57,955 nucleotides of DNA from assembly GCA_003213715.1 (NCBI GenBank), contig QCMN01000001.1:1-57955 (forward strand), given 5' to 3'. Source of the DNA: Pelagibacteraceae bacterium AG-422-B15 (GTDB lineage: Bacteria > Pseudomonadota > Alphaproteobacteria > Pelagibacterales > AG-422-B15). Shown here piece by piece: positions 32,194 through 42,692 of this stretch; within the stretch, counting starts at the first letter, position 1; every line of letters starts with the position of its first letter. The position numbers and the translations under genes were made by a program. A model generated the notes under the pieces. The model was not told where the DNA came from. It saw only the letters and a program-made list of their open reading frames with translations, and ran no database searches.

Positions 32194-32654
32194 TTAAAAA
32201 ATTAAAAATCTTATTAATTATTTTTATTTTTATTCCGCTTTCTGCTTACTCAGCGCCAAAAGAAATAGACTGGGATGACCTAATACCATGGACATCTGTT
32301 TTTAGCCCCGGCGAGGTAAAGTTTAATAAAAATCTCGAAGATAAGGAAGTTAAGATCCCTGGATATGTTTTGCCATTGGATATGTACGGCCGAGGTATTA
32401 ACACCTTTTTGTTAGTTCCATACATTGGAGCATGCATTCATGTCCCTCCACCAGCGCCTAATCAAATCGTTTATGTAGAAGCGGAGAATCCTTGGGAAGG
32501 TCTAGCCTGGTGGGAACCTGTTTACGTAACTGGAAAAATTAAAATTGAAAATCAAAATATTGAAGACCTTGCAATCGTAGGCTATGAATTAGCTGCAAAC
32601 AATATCGAATATTATCGTGGTGAAACAGGGGTTCACGGATTCTTTGATTGGTAG
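32190..32654 (+). CDS. DUF3299 family secreted protein
   Basis: Signal peptide; VKIPGYVLPLDMYGRGINTFLLVPYIGACIHVPPPAPNQIVYV. Confidence 0.85.
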   Translation: MIKKLKILLIIFIFIPLSAYSAPKEIDWDDLIPWTSVFSPGEVKFNKNLEDKEVKIPGYVLPLDMYGRGINTFLLVPYIGACIHVPPPAPNQIVYVEAENPWEGLAWWEPVYVTGKIKIENQNIEDLAIVGYELAANNIEYYRGETGVHGFFDW

Positions 32655-32670
32655 GATTTTACGAGTCTAT

Positions 32671-33078
32671 TTACTTATCCTTAAAGTACTCAATTATATC
32701 TGATTTATAATCAAGAGGTGGGAACCTTCCAATAATATTTGATTGATAGTTCCTTGGCCTATCTCTTCTTCTGAGAAACCCATCTTTAGCTTTTGTATAC
32801 GATGATACTAACTTTTTTAGAGATGAAATATATAATGGTTTTTTTGGGTCTATATCTCCAAAAACGTAAGTAAAACGCTTATCGGCAGACAGAGAGATTG
32901 CACAAGACCGCTTGCAGCAACTCATACAATTTACACCTCTGATGATAACGTCATCTTGTCTTTTGAAACTGTTCACAATTTTTTTTGCAAAGCGCTCACC
33001 TCCTCGAGAATTATATTTTTCTTCTCGTCCATCTCGACAAGTTAAACAGATCGATAAAACAGGTTTAGTGTTGCTCAT
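32671..33078 (-). CDS. DUF1636 family metal-binding protein
   Basis: SICLTCRDG...NCMSCCKRSCAISL. Confidence 0.8.
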   Translation of the reverse strand: MSNTKPVLSICLTCRDGREEKYNSRGGERFAKKIVNSFKRQDDVIIRGVNCMSCCKRSCAISLSADKRFTYVFGDIDPKKPLYISSLKKLVSSYTKAKDGFLRRRDRPRNYQSNIIGRFPPLDYKSDIIEYFKDK

Positions 33079-33094
33079 AAATTGCTAAATTTAA

Positions 33095-33109
33095 TGTTAT
33101 AATATAACA
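33095..33109. promoter_or_regulatory. Putative Zur box, DUF1636/CobW divergent promoter
   Basis: Perfect palindrome TGTTATA-A-TATAACA, identical to 27504-27518. Confidence 0.85.
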
Positions 33110-33171
33110 ACTTGTATAATGCTTTTTTTTTAATTACAAGGTATGTTTAAAAAAAACTAATTTTGTAAAAT

Positions 33172-34146
33172 ATGGAAAATAGTTCATCGCAAGTACCAGT
33201 CACTGTATTAACAGGTTTTTTAGGAGCAGGTAAAACTACTTTATTAAATCGTATTTTAACTGAGCAACACGGTCGTCGTTATGCTGTAATTGTTAATGAG
33301 TTTGGTGAGCAAGGAATAGACAATGATCTCGTAGTTGATGCTGATGAAGAAGTTTTTGAAATGAACAATGGATGTATATGTTGCACAGTTAGGGGTGATT
33401 TAATACGTATACTTGGAGGTCTGATGAAGCGTGCAGACCAGCTGGATGCAATAATTGTAGAGACAACTGGACTTGCTGACCCTGCGCCCGTTGCTCAAAC
33501 ATTTTTTGTCGATCAAGATGTTGCAGACCGAACTAAATTAGACGCTATTGTCACTGTCGCAGATGCTGTCCACCTTAGTTCTCAACTAGGAGAACATCAT
33601 GAGGCTGAAGAGCAAATTGCTTTTGCAGATGTAGTACTGCTCAATAAGATTGATTTAGTTGATCAAAGTCAGATTACCGGCGTTAAGGATCGCATTCGAA
33701 AAATTAATCCTTATACAAAAATAATTGAAACAAACAGATGTGCGGCTCCTCTTGATGAAGTTCTTGGTCTTAATGCTTTTAGTCTTGATCGCGTCTTAGA
33801 GGTTGAACCTGATTTTTTGGACTCTGATCATGATCATGAACATGATGACGATGTAACCAGTGTTTCTTTTGTTTCTGACACTCCGCTTGACTTAGAAAAA
33901 TTTGAGAAGTGGTTTGGAAACCTATTACAGACGCATGGTCAAAATATTCTTAGATCAAAAGGCATTCTTGATTTTAAGAATGAAAAAGATCGCTACGTAT
34001 TTCAAGGAGTTCATATGCTCATGGATGCATCTCCTATGGGTCCATGGCCTGAGAAAAGTATTCGAAATTCCCGGGTTGTATTTATTGGTCGCAAATTAGA
34101 GACAATGAATTTGAAAGAGGGCTTCGAAAGTTGTAAATCAGATTAG
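33172..34146 (+). CDS. CobW/COG0523 GTPase (candidate zinc metallochaperone)
   Basis: TGFLGAGKTTLLNR, GCICCTVRGDL, NKIDLV, DHDHEHDDD patch. Confidence 0.93.
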   Translation: MENSSSQVPVTVLTGFLGAGKTTLLNRILTEQHGRRYAVIVNEFGEQGIDNDLVVDADEEVFEMNNGCICCTVRGDLIRILGGLMKRADQLDAIIVETTGLADPAPVAQTFFVDQDVADRTKLDAIVTVADAVHLSSQLGEHHEAEEQIAFADVVLLNKIDLVDQSQITGVKDRIRKINPYTKIIETNRCAAPLDEVLGLNAFSLDRVLEVEPDFLDSDHDHEHDDDVTSVSFVSDTPLDLEKFEKWFGNLLQTHGQNILRSKGILDFKNEKDRYVFQGVHMLMDASPMGPWPEKSIRNSRVVFIGRKLETMNLKEGFESCKSD

Positions 34147-34157
34147 TTCTGCTTTAG

Positions 34158-35177
34158 ATGAATAACGAATCTGTAATAAAATCCCGCTTTGAAGAAAATG
34201 GAAAGGTCTTTGAAACAGGCGCTCCTGTTACAGGTGCAGTTTCAATAGAGAATGCTGTTGCAGTTGGATTTGGAGACGGATCAATAAGGTTTTTTTGGCC
34301 AGATAATGATCCCTTAGAAGTTCAAGCGCACTCTGGCGCAATACTAAGCATAGCTTCAAGTAATGATGGGGTCATAACAGGCGGGCAAGATGGTCGTTTT
34401 TTAAAAATATCAACAAATGCTGAGGTCGAGGAAATTTACAATTTTGGAACACGTTGGGTAGATAATGTAGCGGCATATGAAAGTATGGTTTTATGTTCGT
34501 CTGGAAAAAATGTCTACATCTGGTCAGATGAAAATGATAAGCCAAAAATACTAGAGCATCAAAGTACGATAGGCGGTATCGCAATTGATCAAAATGGAAG
34601 GAGAATTGCTGTCTCATGTTATGGAGGAGTAACTTTGTGGAGATTAGAAAAAAACAAATGGAAATCATCGAAATTTGCTTGGAAAGGTTCACACGGTAAA
34701 GTTGGGTTTAGTCCAGATGGTAAGTATCTGGTGACAACAATGCAAGAAAATGAGCTTCATGCTTGGCGAATTCGAGATAAAGCAAGTTTTGCAATGTCAG
34801 GTTACCCGTCAAAAGTAAAAAGTTTTACATGGGCCGGAGACAACCCTTATCTAGTAACAGCGGGTGCAAAAGAAGCTATATGCTGGCCATTCGATGGCAA
34901 GGAGGGTCCTAAAGGACGCAAGCCTCTGTGCATTGCAAGTGGTGGTCAACAAAACGCAACTTTTGTTGAGTCATTGCCTGGGGAGAAAGCAGTTTTTGCT
35001 GGATTTCGAAATGGCATGGTTCTTCTCTCAGAATTATCAGAACATCCAAATGACGTCCTCATTCAAAATCCTACAGGATCAGAAGTATCAAATATTAGTA
35101 TTTCACCCGATCGATCACATATATTAGTCGGAGACTCAAAAGGCCAAATTTTATGGTCACCTCTTTGGGAGCAGTAA
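34158..35177 (+). CDS. WD40-repeat protein
   Basis: Repeated GHxx/WD-like blades (SIASSNDGVITGGQDGRFLKI; ISPDRSHILVGDSKGQILWSPLW). Confidence 0.8.
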   Translation: MNNESVIKSRFEENGKVFETGAPVTGAVSIENAVAVGFGDGSIRFFWPDNDPLEVQAHSGAILSIASSNDGVITGGQDGRFLKISTNAEVEEIYNFGTRWVDNVAAYESMVLCSSGKNVYIWSDENDKPKILEHQSTIGGIAIDQNGRRIAVSCYGGVTLWRLEKNKWKSSKFAWKGSHGKVGFSPDGKYLVTTMQENELHAWRIRDKASFAMSGYPSKVKSFTWAGDNPYLVTAGAKEAICWPFDGKEGPKGRKPLCIASGGQQNATFVESLPGEKAVFAGFRNGMVLLSELSEHPNDVLIQNPTGSEVSNISISPDRSHILVGDSKGQILWSPLWEQ

Positions 35178-35178
35178 A

Positions 35179-35445
35179 ATGCAGGGTATGTTTCAGAAAA
35201 AAAAATCAAATAAAAGTGCTACTCAAAATTTAAAAAATCTAATCATAGAGAAATTTAGATTAAATGAAGATACTACTGTAAGCATTGCTGAACTAAGCTG
35301 TCATGAACCAAATTGCCCACCAAAAGAAACAATTATTACGATTCATAAAGCTAAAGGAATTACTTCCAACTTACGCATTCATAAACCTCTAAATCAGATA
35401 AAGAGAGAAGACGTTGAGACATTAAAACGTGAAGAAAATTTTTAA
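35179..35445 (+). CDS. Small hypothetical protein with CHEPNCPP motif
   Basis: ELSCHEPNCPPKETIITIHKA; one base after the WD40 gene's stop. Confidence 0.65.
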   Translation: MQGMFQKKKSNKSATQNLKNLIIEKFRLNEDTTVSIAELSCHEPNCPPKETIITIHKAKGITSNLRIHKPLNQIKREDVETLKREENF

Positions 35446-35448
35446 TCT

Positions 35449-35476
35449 TTTCGGTGCCAGTACAACCGCACCGAAA
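35449..35476. terminator. Bidirectional hairpin between convergent ORFs
   Basis: TTTCGGTGC-cagtacaacc-GCACCGAAA. Confidence 0.5.
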
Positions 35477-35481
35477 GGATT

Positions 35482-35661
35482 TTAGCCACTAATGGAGAAA
35501 AACATCAAGCCAAGAAAACCTGTCGCGATCACAAAGCTTGATAAAAGTTTAGGGGTTCTAGAAAGTTTAAGCTTTGTGGTTGAAGGAATAATCACGAGAG
35601 TCGACTCACCGTTGTAGGATTGTCTTCTTATGTACTGAGGTTTCATCTTTGACTTTTTCAT
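35482..35661 (-). CDS. 59-aa single-TM small protein, absent from the ORF track
   Basis: Hand-translated: MKKSKMKPQYIRRQSYNGESTLVIIPSTTKLKLSRTPKLLSSFVIATGFLGLMFFSISG*. Confidence 0.5.
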   Translation of the reverse strand: MKKSKMKPQYIRRQSYNGESTLVIIPSTTKLKLSRTPKLLSSFVIATGFLGLMFFSISG

Positions 35662-35766
35662 GTTTGATAAAAATATACCTAAAAAGCAAGGCTTAATTTT
35701 GATAAAAATATGTTCAAAACAAGATAGAAGTGTTTATTTTCAAAAATTTGCTGATATAAGAGACCG

Positions 35767-36690
35767 ATGCAAAATGTCGTCTCAGTAAAAAATTTATCTA
35801 AAACTTACAGTAATCAATTTCAGGCGCTTAATAATATTAATTTAGATATCAAACAGAATGAAATATTTGCACTTCTTGGACCTAATGGTGCAGGTAAAAC
35901 AACTTTAATAAGTATTATTTGCGGAATTGTAACACCAAGTATTGGGACAGTTGAGGTTGGTAACTACGATATTATAAAAGATTATAGAAAAACTAGGTCA
36001 CAAATTGGACTCGTCCCTCAGGAGCTAACCTTAGAACAATTTGAAATTGTTTATAACAATGTATCCTACACGAGAGGCTTATACGGCAAACCTCCTAATC
36101 CTCAGCATATTGAAAAAATACTAAAAGATTTAAGTTTGTGGGATAAAAAAGACTCCAAAATTAACGAGCTTTCTGGTGGAATGAAAAGAAGAGTCTTGAT
36201 TGCAAAAGCTCTTTCTCATGAACCTTCGGTCTTATTTCTTGATGAGCCAACAGCCGGGGTTGATGTCGAATTAAGAAAAGACATGTGGGAAGTCATTAAG
36301 AATTTAAGAAATAAAGGTGTTACAATAATTTTAACAACTCATTATATAGAAGAAGCAGAGGCAATTGCTGACCGGGTAGCAGTAATTAATAAAGGTGAGA
36401 TGATAATAGTTGATGAGACTTCAAATTTAATAAAAAGTTTAGGCCAGAAAACACTAACAATTGATTTACATGAAACAGTTAAGACATTACCTGAATCACT
36501 TAAAAATTATAAACTTACTATAGTTAATGAAGGTTTATCAATTGATTACCAATACGATACACAAAGCAAACAAACTGGAATAACCTCTCTCTTACAAGAT
36601 ATGAAAGAAGCTGGATTAAAACTAAAAGATTTAAATACAGAACAAAGTTCACTTGAAAAAATCTTTGTAGAATTGGTAAAGGAAAAATAA
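35767..36690 (+). CDS. ABC-2 type transporter ATP-binding protein
   Basis: GPNGAGKTTLISII, LSGGMKRRVLIAKAL. Confidence 0.93.
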   Translation: MQNVVSVKNLSKTYSNQFQALNNINLDIKQNEIFALLGPNGAGKTTLISIICGIVTPSIGTVEVGNYDIIKDYRKTRSQIGLVPQELTLEQFEIVYNNVSYTRGLYGKPPNPQHIEKILKDLSLWDKKDSKINELSGGMKRRVLIAKALSHEPSVLFLDEPTAGVDVELRKDMWEVIKNLRNKGVTIILTTHYIEEAEAIADRVAVINKGEMIIVDETSNLIKSLGQKTLTIDLHETVKTLPESLKNYKLTIVNEGLSIDYQYDTQSKQTGITSLLQDMKEAGLKLKDLNTEQSSLEKIFVELVKEK

Positions 36691-37451
36691 TGAATTTTTA
36701 CGCTATTAGAGCAATTTATTTTCATGAAATGGATCGAATGAGAAGAACACTTTTTCAAAGCGTGCTTTCACCTGTGCTTTCGACTTCTTTATATTTCATT
36801 GTATTTGGTTCAGTTATTGGGGGTATGATTCCGCAAATTGAAGGTGTTAGTTATGGATCATTCATCGTACCTGGTTTATTAATGCTGACTTTGTTAACTC
36901 AAAGTATATCAAACTCATCGTTTGGAATATTTTTTCCAAAATTTACTGGATCGATTTATGAAGTCCTTGCGGCACCTATTTCCTCTTTAGAAATTATCAT
37001 AGGATTTGTTGGCGCAAGTGCAACTAAATCACTTATTGTTGGTGTCATTATACTTATTACTGCAACTTTTTTTGTCGAGCTAGAAATTCAATATCCATTA
37101 TTAATGCTTTTTCTTTTGGTATTAACATGTCTTACATTTAGTCTTTTTGGATTTCTAATTGGACTACTCAGTGAAAATTTTGAACAGTTGCAAGTTGTAC
37201 CACTTATCATCGTCACTCCTTTAGTTTTTTTAGGCGGTAGTCTCTATACTGTAGAAATGCTTCCAGAATTTTGGCAAAATGTAACTTACTTTAATCCTGT
37301 TTTATATCTTGTGAATGGTATGAGATGGTCTTTTTACGGGGCATCCGATATTAATATTTGGGTCAGTGTAATTTCTTTAGTTGCTTTCTTAAGCATTTGT
37401 GTTGCTGGCGTGGCAATTGCTATTACAAAAGGCTATGGTACTAAGGAGTAA
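36690..37451 (+). CDS. ABC-2 type transporter permease
   Basis: Multiple TMs; VPLIIVTPLVFLGGSLYTVEMLPEFW. Confidence 0.9.
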   Translation: MNFYAIRAIYFHEMDRMRRTLFQSVLSPVLSTSLYFIVFGSVIGGMIPQIEGVSYGSFIVPGLLMLTLLTQSISNSSFGIFFPKFTGSIYEVLAAPISSLEIIIGFVGASATKSLIVGVIILITATFFVELEIQYPLLMLFLLVLTCLTFSLFGFLIGLLSENFEQLQVVPLIIVTPLVFLGGSLYTVEMLPEFWQNVTYFNPVLYLVNGMRWSFYGASDINIWVSVISLVAFLSICVAGVAIAITKGYGTKE

Positions 37452-37596
37452 TTTCTATTTTCTAACTGTTACATAATTTCTTAAAAAAATTAGTGATGCG
37501 AATCTTTACACTTGCCAACATGAAACCTTCAAAAAAAAATTAAACATAATTTTTATATTACTAAATAGTGTCTGTAATTTTAGTGATAAAAATAAA

Positions 37597-37612
37597 TGAC
37601 AATTATTTGTCA
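37597..37612. promoter_or_regulatory. Inverted repeat upstream of ureD, candidate operator
   Basis: TGACAA-ttat-TTGTCA. Confidence 0.4.
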
Positions 37613-37641
37613 ACTTGAAATTAAAACACTATGATAATTTC

Positions 37642-38439
37642 ATGAAAGTAAATCTTCAAAAATCTATAGGCACAATTGATGTAGGATTTATAAATAATGA
37701 TGTTGAAAAATTATATCAGCAAGGATGCCTTAAAGCTTTACTACCTCAATCCTACTCTAGTTTGTCTCAACTAGTTTTAGTTAATACATCTGGAGGCGTA
37801 ACGAGTGGGGACAAGTTTAATACCAATATAGACTTACACAATACACATATGCTCGCTACAAATCAGGCTGCTGAAAAATTATATAGTGGATATGGAGACG
37901 CGGCCAAACTTAAATATACAATTAACATTGATAACAGCACTCTTTTTTGGATACCAAATGAAACAATCCTCTTTGATAACTGTAACCTGAGACGTCAAAT
38001 TGATGTCAATCTTTTAAATAATTCAAATTTATTTTTTTGTGAAACAGTTGTTTATGGTAGATCAGCAATGAATGAAACAATTGAAAAAGGTTACTACTCT
38101 GATCGTTGGAAAATATTTAATGAAAATAAAATTGCTCATCTTGAGATCAATGGCTTTGAGGATAATGTAAAAAGAATGCGGGTAAATAAATTTATGCTTA
38201 ATGATAATATTGCAGTTAATACAATAATAATACTCGGTTCAGAAATGAATAAATTTTATACTGTATTAAAGGATAATATACATGATGAAAAAAGTGTAAC
38301 TACTGGTATTTCAGAGTGGGATGGTAAGATAGTAATAAGGAGCATTTCATCTAATAACTATTATTTAAAAAAATTTACAAAAAATATCGTATCAATCGTG
38401 ATGAATGACAAAATTCCTTACATGTGGGGTGCTGCATGA
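37642..38439 (+). CDS. ureD: Urease accessory protein UreD
   Basis: [18 protein letters not shown], first gene of the urease operon; ATG at 37642 preferred over TTG at 37615. Confidence 0.9.
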   Translation: MKVNLQKSIGTIDVGFINNDVEKLYQQGCLKALLPQSYSSLSQLVLVNTSGGVTSGDKFNTNIDLHNTHMLATNQAAEKLYSGYGDAAKLKYTINIDNSTLFWIPNETILFDNCNLRRQIDVNLLNNSNLFFCETVVYGRSAMNETIEKGYYSDRWKIFNENKIAHLEINGFEDNVKRMRVNKFMLNDNIAVNTIIILGSEMNKFYTVLKDNIHDEKSVTTGISEWDGKIVIRSISSNNYYLKKFTKNIVSIVMNDKIPYMWGAA

Positions 38440-38738
38440 AGCTTTCTCCAAGAGAGATTGATAAAATGATGGTCAGCATGGCTGCAATAGTTGCTCGAAA
38501 GAGGTTAGACCGTGGTGTTAAGTTAAATTACCCTGAAGCCGTATCAATTATTTCTGATTATGTTGTTGAAGGTGCAAGGGACGGCAAATCTGTAGCTGAA
38601 CTAATGGAAAGTGCAGCACATGTTCTAAAAAAAGATGACTGTATGGACGGAGTTGCTGAAATGATTGCCGAAGTGCAGACAGAAGCAACTTTTCCGGATG
38701 GAACAAAGTTAGTCACGGTGCATAAACCCATAAGGTAA
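38424..38738 (+). CDS. ureA: Urease gamma subunit
   Basis: [36 protein letters not shown]. Confidence 0.97.
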   Translation: MGCCMKLSPREIDKMMVSMAAIVARKRLDRGVKLNYPEAVSIISDYVVEGARDGKSVAELMESAAHVLKKDDCMDGVAEMIAEVQTEATFPDGTKLVTVHKPIR

Positions 38739-38745
38739 GAATTAT

Positions 38746-39054
38746 ATGATTCCAGGAGAAATAATTACAAGTGATAGTGACATAATTTTAAATAAAGATT
38801 TAGTGAGTTTGACAATGAAAGTCTCCAATACTGGTGACCGGCCAATTCAAGTCGGTAGCCATTATCACTTTGGCGAAGCAAATGAAAGTCTTGAATTCGA
38901 TAGAAAGAAAGCCTTAGGCATGAGACTTAACATTCCATCTGGAACCGCAGTTAGATTTGAACCAGGGCAAACAAGAGATATTGAACTCATTGAAATACAG
39001 GGACTAAAAAAGTTATTTGGATTTAATAAAAAAGTCATGGGAAAAATTAAATGA
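38746..39054 (+). CDS. ureB: Urease beta subunit
   Basis: [30 protein letters not shown]. Confidence 0.97.
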   Translation: MIPGEIITSDSDIILNKDLVSLTMKVSNTGDRPIQVGSHYHFGEANESLEFDRKKALGMRLNIPSGTAVRFEPGQTRDIELIEIQGLKKLFGFNKKVMGKIK

Positions 39055-40757
39055 AAAAAATTCCAAGACAATCTTATGCAGCTATGTACGGCCCCACAAC
39101 AGGCGATAAAGTAAGGTTAGCTGATACTGAGCTTTTCATTGAGGTTGAAAAAGACCTCACAGTCTATGGTGAGGAAGTCAAGTTTGGTGGTGGAAAAGTT
39201 ATTCGCGATGGAATGGGACAGTCTCAGGTTTCAAGAAGTGATGGAGCAGTAGACACAGTTATTACTAATGCTCTAATACTAGATGTCACAGGGATATTTA
39301 AAGCAGATATTGGACTAAAGAACGGAAATATTGATCATATTGGAAAAGCTGGTAACCCTGATACACAACCTGGTGTGGATATTATAATTGGTCCAGGTAC
39401 TGAGGTTATTGCAGGTGAAGGTAAAATTGTAACGGCGGGCGGCTTTGATAGTCATATACATTTCATATGTCCTCAGCAAATTGATGACGCCTTACATTCT
39501 GGCATTACGACGATGTTGGGTGGAGGTACTGGACCAGCACATGGAACATTAGCAACTACTTGCACACCTGGGCCATGGCACATAGGCAGGATGCTTCAAT
39601 CATCTGATGCTTTCTCGATGAATTTAGCTTATGCAGGCAAAGGAAATTCTTCGATGCCTTCTGGTTTAGAGGAACAAGTTCTTGGTGGAGCAGCTGCTCT
39701 CAAACTTCACGAGGACTGGGGCTCTACTCCTGGTGCAATTGATAATTGTTTAAATGTTGCTGATAAATTCGACGTTCAGGTCATGATACATACTGATACA
39801 CTCAATGAAAGTGGCTTTGTGGAAAATACAATCAATGCAATTAATAAAAGAACCATTCATACATTTCATACTGAAGGTGCTGGTGGTGGACACGCGCCTG
39901 ATATAATAAAAATTTGTGGTGAACCGTATGTTTTGCCATCCTCAACTAATCCAACACGACCATTTACTGTTAACACTGTTGAAGAGCACTTAGATATGCT
40001 GATGGTTTGCCATCACCTTGATAAATCAATACCTGAAGACGTCGCTTTTGCGGAAAGTCGAATACGCAGAGAGACAATGGCTGCTGAGGACATACTGCAC
40101 GATATGGGTGCTTTCTCAATCATCGCATCTGATAGTCAAGCTATGGGACGCGTTGGTGAGGTTATTATTAGAACATGGCAAACGGCTCATAAAATGAAAG
40201 TGCAACGAGGAAGACTATCTGAAGAGCAAGGTGATAATGATAATTTAAGAGTTAAACGTTACCTTGCAAAATATACAATAAACCCATCAATTGCTCATGG
40301 AATCTCTTCTTATGTTGGCAGTCTCGAAAAAAATAAAAGAGCCGATATCGTTATCTGGGACCCAGCTTTTTTTGGTGTTAAGCCTGAGATTATAATAATG
40401 GGTGGAAGTATTGCCTGCGCTCAAATGGGCGATCCAAACGCATCGATTCCAACTCCTCAACCTGTGTATACACGTCCAATGTTTGGAAGTTATGGAAGAT
40501 CGCTTGAAAATTCATCGGTAACTTTTGTCAGTAAGAGTTCACTGGAAGCAGATAGCCTAAATCATCTGAATATACAAAAAACTTTGTTACCAGTAAGCAA
40601 TACAAGGTCAATTTCAAAAAAAGATATGGTATTAAACGATGTTTGCCCAACTATAGATGTAAATCCTGAAACATATGAGGTTAGAGCAAATGGAGAAATT
40701 ATAACATGTGAACCGGCAGAAGAATTACCAATGGCACAAAAATATTTTATGTACTGA
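39051..40757 (+). CDS. ureC: Urease alpha subunit
   Basis: ALKLHEDWG carbamyl-Lys site, [22 protein letters not shown] flap. Confidence 0.98.
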   Translation: MKKIPRQSYAAMYGPTTGDKVRLADTELFIEVEKDLTVYGEEVKFGGGKVIRDGMGQSQVSRSDGAVDTVITNALILDVTGIFKADIGLKNGNIDHIGKAGNPDTQPGVDIIIGPGTEVIAGEGKIVTAGGFDSHIHFICPQQIDDALHSGITTMLGGGTGPAHGTLATTCTPGPWHIGRMLQSSDAFSMNLAYAGKGNSSMPSGLEEQVLGGAAALKLHEDWGSTPGAIDNCLNVADKFDVQVMIHTDTLNESGFVENTINAINKRTIHTFHTEGAGGGHAPDIIKICGEPYVLPSSTNPTRPFTVNTVEEHLDMLMVCHHLDKSIPEDVAFAESRIRRETMAAEDILHDMGAFSIIASDSQAMGRVGEVIIRTWQTAHKMKVQRGRLSEEQGDNDNLRVKRYLAKYTINPSIAHGISSYVGSLEKNKRADIVIWDPAFFGVKPEIIIMGGSIACAQMGDPNASIPTPQPVYTRPMFGSYGRSLENSSVTFVSKSSLEADSLNHLNIQKTLLPVSNTRSISKKDMVLNDVCPTIDVNPETYEVRANGEIITCEPAEELPMAQKYFMY

Positions 40758-40759
40758 CT

Positions 40760-41203
40760 ATGGAAATTTGTAATTCAATTTTAAGTTACTATGATTTCTC
40801 TGAAGAGGTGGATACAATTTCCCTATCTTATGAGGAGAGATTCATGCGACGCAAAAAATTAGTTTCTGACAAAGGCCATGAATTTCTAGTTGATCTTGAT
40901 GAAATGAAATCAGTCTTGAGTAATCAAGCTTTCAAACTTCAGAGTGGAAAATTAATTACTATAAAATCAAAAAAAGAAAATTTAATTGAGATCAAGTCAG
41001 AAAATTTAAATAAGTTAATATGGCATATCGGAAATAGACATATCCCCTGTCAGATTGAAGCTACAAGAATCTTAATACAAAATGACCATATCATTGAGGA
41101 TATGGTGAGAAGACTTGGGGGGAAGACAAAATCTGTGGTTGAACAATTTAATCCTGAAGGAGGGGCTTATGGTATGGGAAGAACGCATGGTCACCAACAT
41201 TAA
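40760..41203 (+). CDS. ureE: Urease accessory protein UreE
   Basis: IWHIGNRHIPCQ, His-containing tail RTHGHQH. Confidence 0.93.
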   Translation: MEICNSILSYYDFSEEVDTISLSYEERFMRRKKLVSDKGHEFLVDLDEMKSVLSNQAFKLQSGKLITIKSKKENLIEIKSENLNKLIWHIGNRHIPCQIEATRILIQNDHIIEDMVRRLGGKTKSVVEQFNPEGGAYGMGRTHGHQH

Positions 41204-41846
41204 AGATAAAAACCCATTAGATTTAAAATCTCATCAAATTTTGCATCTTTGGTTTTCATCTTCATTTCCTATTGGTTCATACGCTTATTCGCATGGTCTC
41301 GAGGCTATAATTGATGACAAGCTTATCAAAAATAAAAATGACGTATTAGAATTTATTAAGAGTATTCTCTTTGAGGGAACCTGCAGAAATGAGTATATCT
41401 TTATAAAGGCTACCTATGATGGTATTGATATAAATGATTTAGTGCTTGCAAGCTGCGCATCTAAGGAACGTCAACTTGAAACACTCAAAATGGGCGATGC
41501 CTTCAGAAAAATTATGTCTGAGAGTTGGAACTATACAATAAATAATGAGACTGCTTTTCCAGTCTGTATTGCTCAAGCAGGGATTAAATTTCATATTGCT
41601 TTTGATGATTTAGTTGATTTTTATATTCAATCATTCATCTCAAACTTAATTAATATGTGCGTTAAACATATACCTTTAAGTCAAAAAGATGGTCAAGATT
41701 GTATGTTTTCATTTCTTGGTATGATGAAAAGTTTTCATAATACGATGAAAGAATTAAGCTTAGACGATTTACGCAGTTCAATGTTTTGTGCGGATATTTA
41801 TAGTATGAAACACGAAAATCTTAAATCTAGAATTTACGTCACGTGA
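41187..41846 (+). CDS. ureF: Urease accessory protein UreF
   Basis: [23 protein letters not shown] at 41187 more plausible than 41115. Confidence 0.9.
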   Translation: MVTNIKDKNPLDLKSHQILHLWFSSSFPIGSYAYSHGLEAIIDDKLIKNKNDVLEFIKSILFEGTCRNEYIFIKATYDGIDINDLVLASCASKERQLETLKMGDAFRKIMSESWNYTINNETAFPVCIAQAGIKFHIAFDDLVDFYIQSFISNLINMCVKHIPLSQKDGQDCMFSFLGMMKSFHNTMKELSLDDLRSSMFCADIYSMKHENLKSRIYVT

Positions 41847-42463
41847 ATAATTTTCGAGGACCTTTAAAAATTGGTATTGGTGGCCCCGTCGGTGCAGGTA
41901 AAACAAGTCTTACTGAGGCTTTGTGCAAAAATTTATCTAAAAATATTTCAATGGCAGTTATATCGAATGATATTTATACAATAGAAGATGCCGAGTATTT
42001 AATGAGAGCTCAAGTTTTACCAATTGAGAGAATTAAAGGTGTTGAAACTGGTGGATGCCCTCATACCGCAATTCGAGAGGATGCTTCGATTAACCTCTTA
42101 GCTGTAGAAGAAATGAAACAAAAATTTCCTGATTTACAATTGCTATTGATTGAGTCAGGTGGAGATAATTTGGCTGCAACGTTTAGTCCAGAGTTAGTAG
42201 ATTTATCAATCTATGTGATTGATGTTGGAATGGGAGGTGATATCCCTCGCAAAGGTGGGCCAGCAATAAGAAAATCTGATTTACTAATCATCAATAAAAC
42301 TGATTTAGCAAATCACGTAAATGTTGATTTGGATCAAATGAAATTAGATGTTGAAACTGCCCGATCAGGCATGCCTTATATTTTTTGTGAAATGAAGAAT
42401 AATAAGGGTATAGAAAATATTGCTGAGTTTCTCAAAACTGAGGGTGGCCTTGAAATAAACTAA
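41843..42463 (+). CDS. ureG: Urease accessory GTPase UreG
   Basis: [48 protein letters not shown]. Confidence 0.97.
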   Translation: MNNFRGPLKIGIGGPVGAGKTSLTEALCKNLSKNISMAVISNDIYTIEDAEYLMRAQVLPIERIKGVETGGCPHTAIREDASINLLAVEEMKQKFPDLQLLLIESGGDNLAATFSPELVDLSIYVIDVGMGGDIPRKGGPAIRKSDLLIINKTDLANHVNVDLDQMKLDVETARSGMPYIFCEMKNNKGIENIAEFLKTEGGLEIN

Positions 42464-42474
42464 AATCCACTTTC
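42459..42474. repeat. 16-bp direct repeat, left copy
   Basis: ACTAAAATCCACTTTC, identical to 42766-42781. Confidence 0.95.
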
Positions 42475-42525
42475 CTGAATGAGTATTGAGGTAGTAGTAT
42501 TAAATATGTTTTGTAAGGTGTTCAT
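42460..42525 (-). pseudogene. Decayed copy of the 3' end of the M50/HlyD gene
   Basis: Minus strand reads [21 protein letters not shown]; the intact gene ends QNLFNLVSSTLIRESGF* (11 of last 17 residues identical, same stop). Confidence 0.6.
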
Positions 42526-42610
42526 TCATGTATGAATATATATCAATGGCTTAAATCATATCCAATCATGAAAAAAATGTGTTATTATGCATAAAAGCTA
42601 GAAATTACAG

Positions 42611-42642
42611 TCTGTGTAACTGCTGCATTATTGCTACACAGA
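42611..42642. repeat. Hairpin upstream of the tRNA-like element
   Basis: TCTGTGTA-16 nt-TACACAGA. Confidence 0.6.
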
Positions 42643-42692
42643 AAATAATTCAACATTGTATAAACGATATTACTGTTTGATATCAATGCTTT

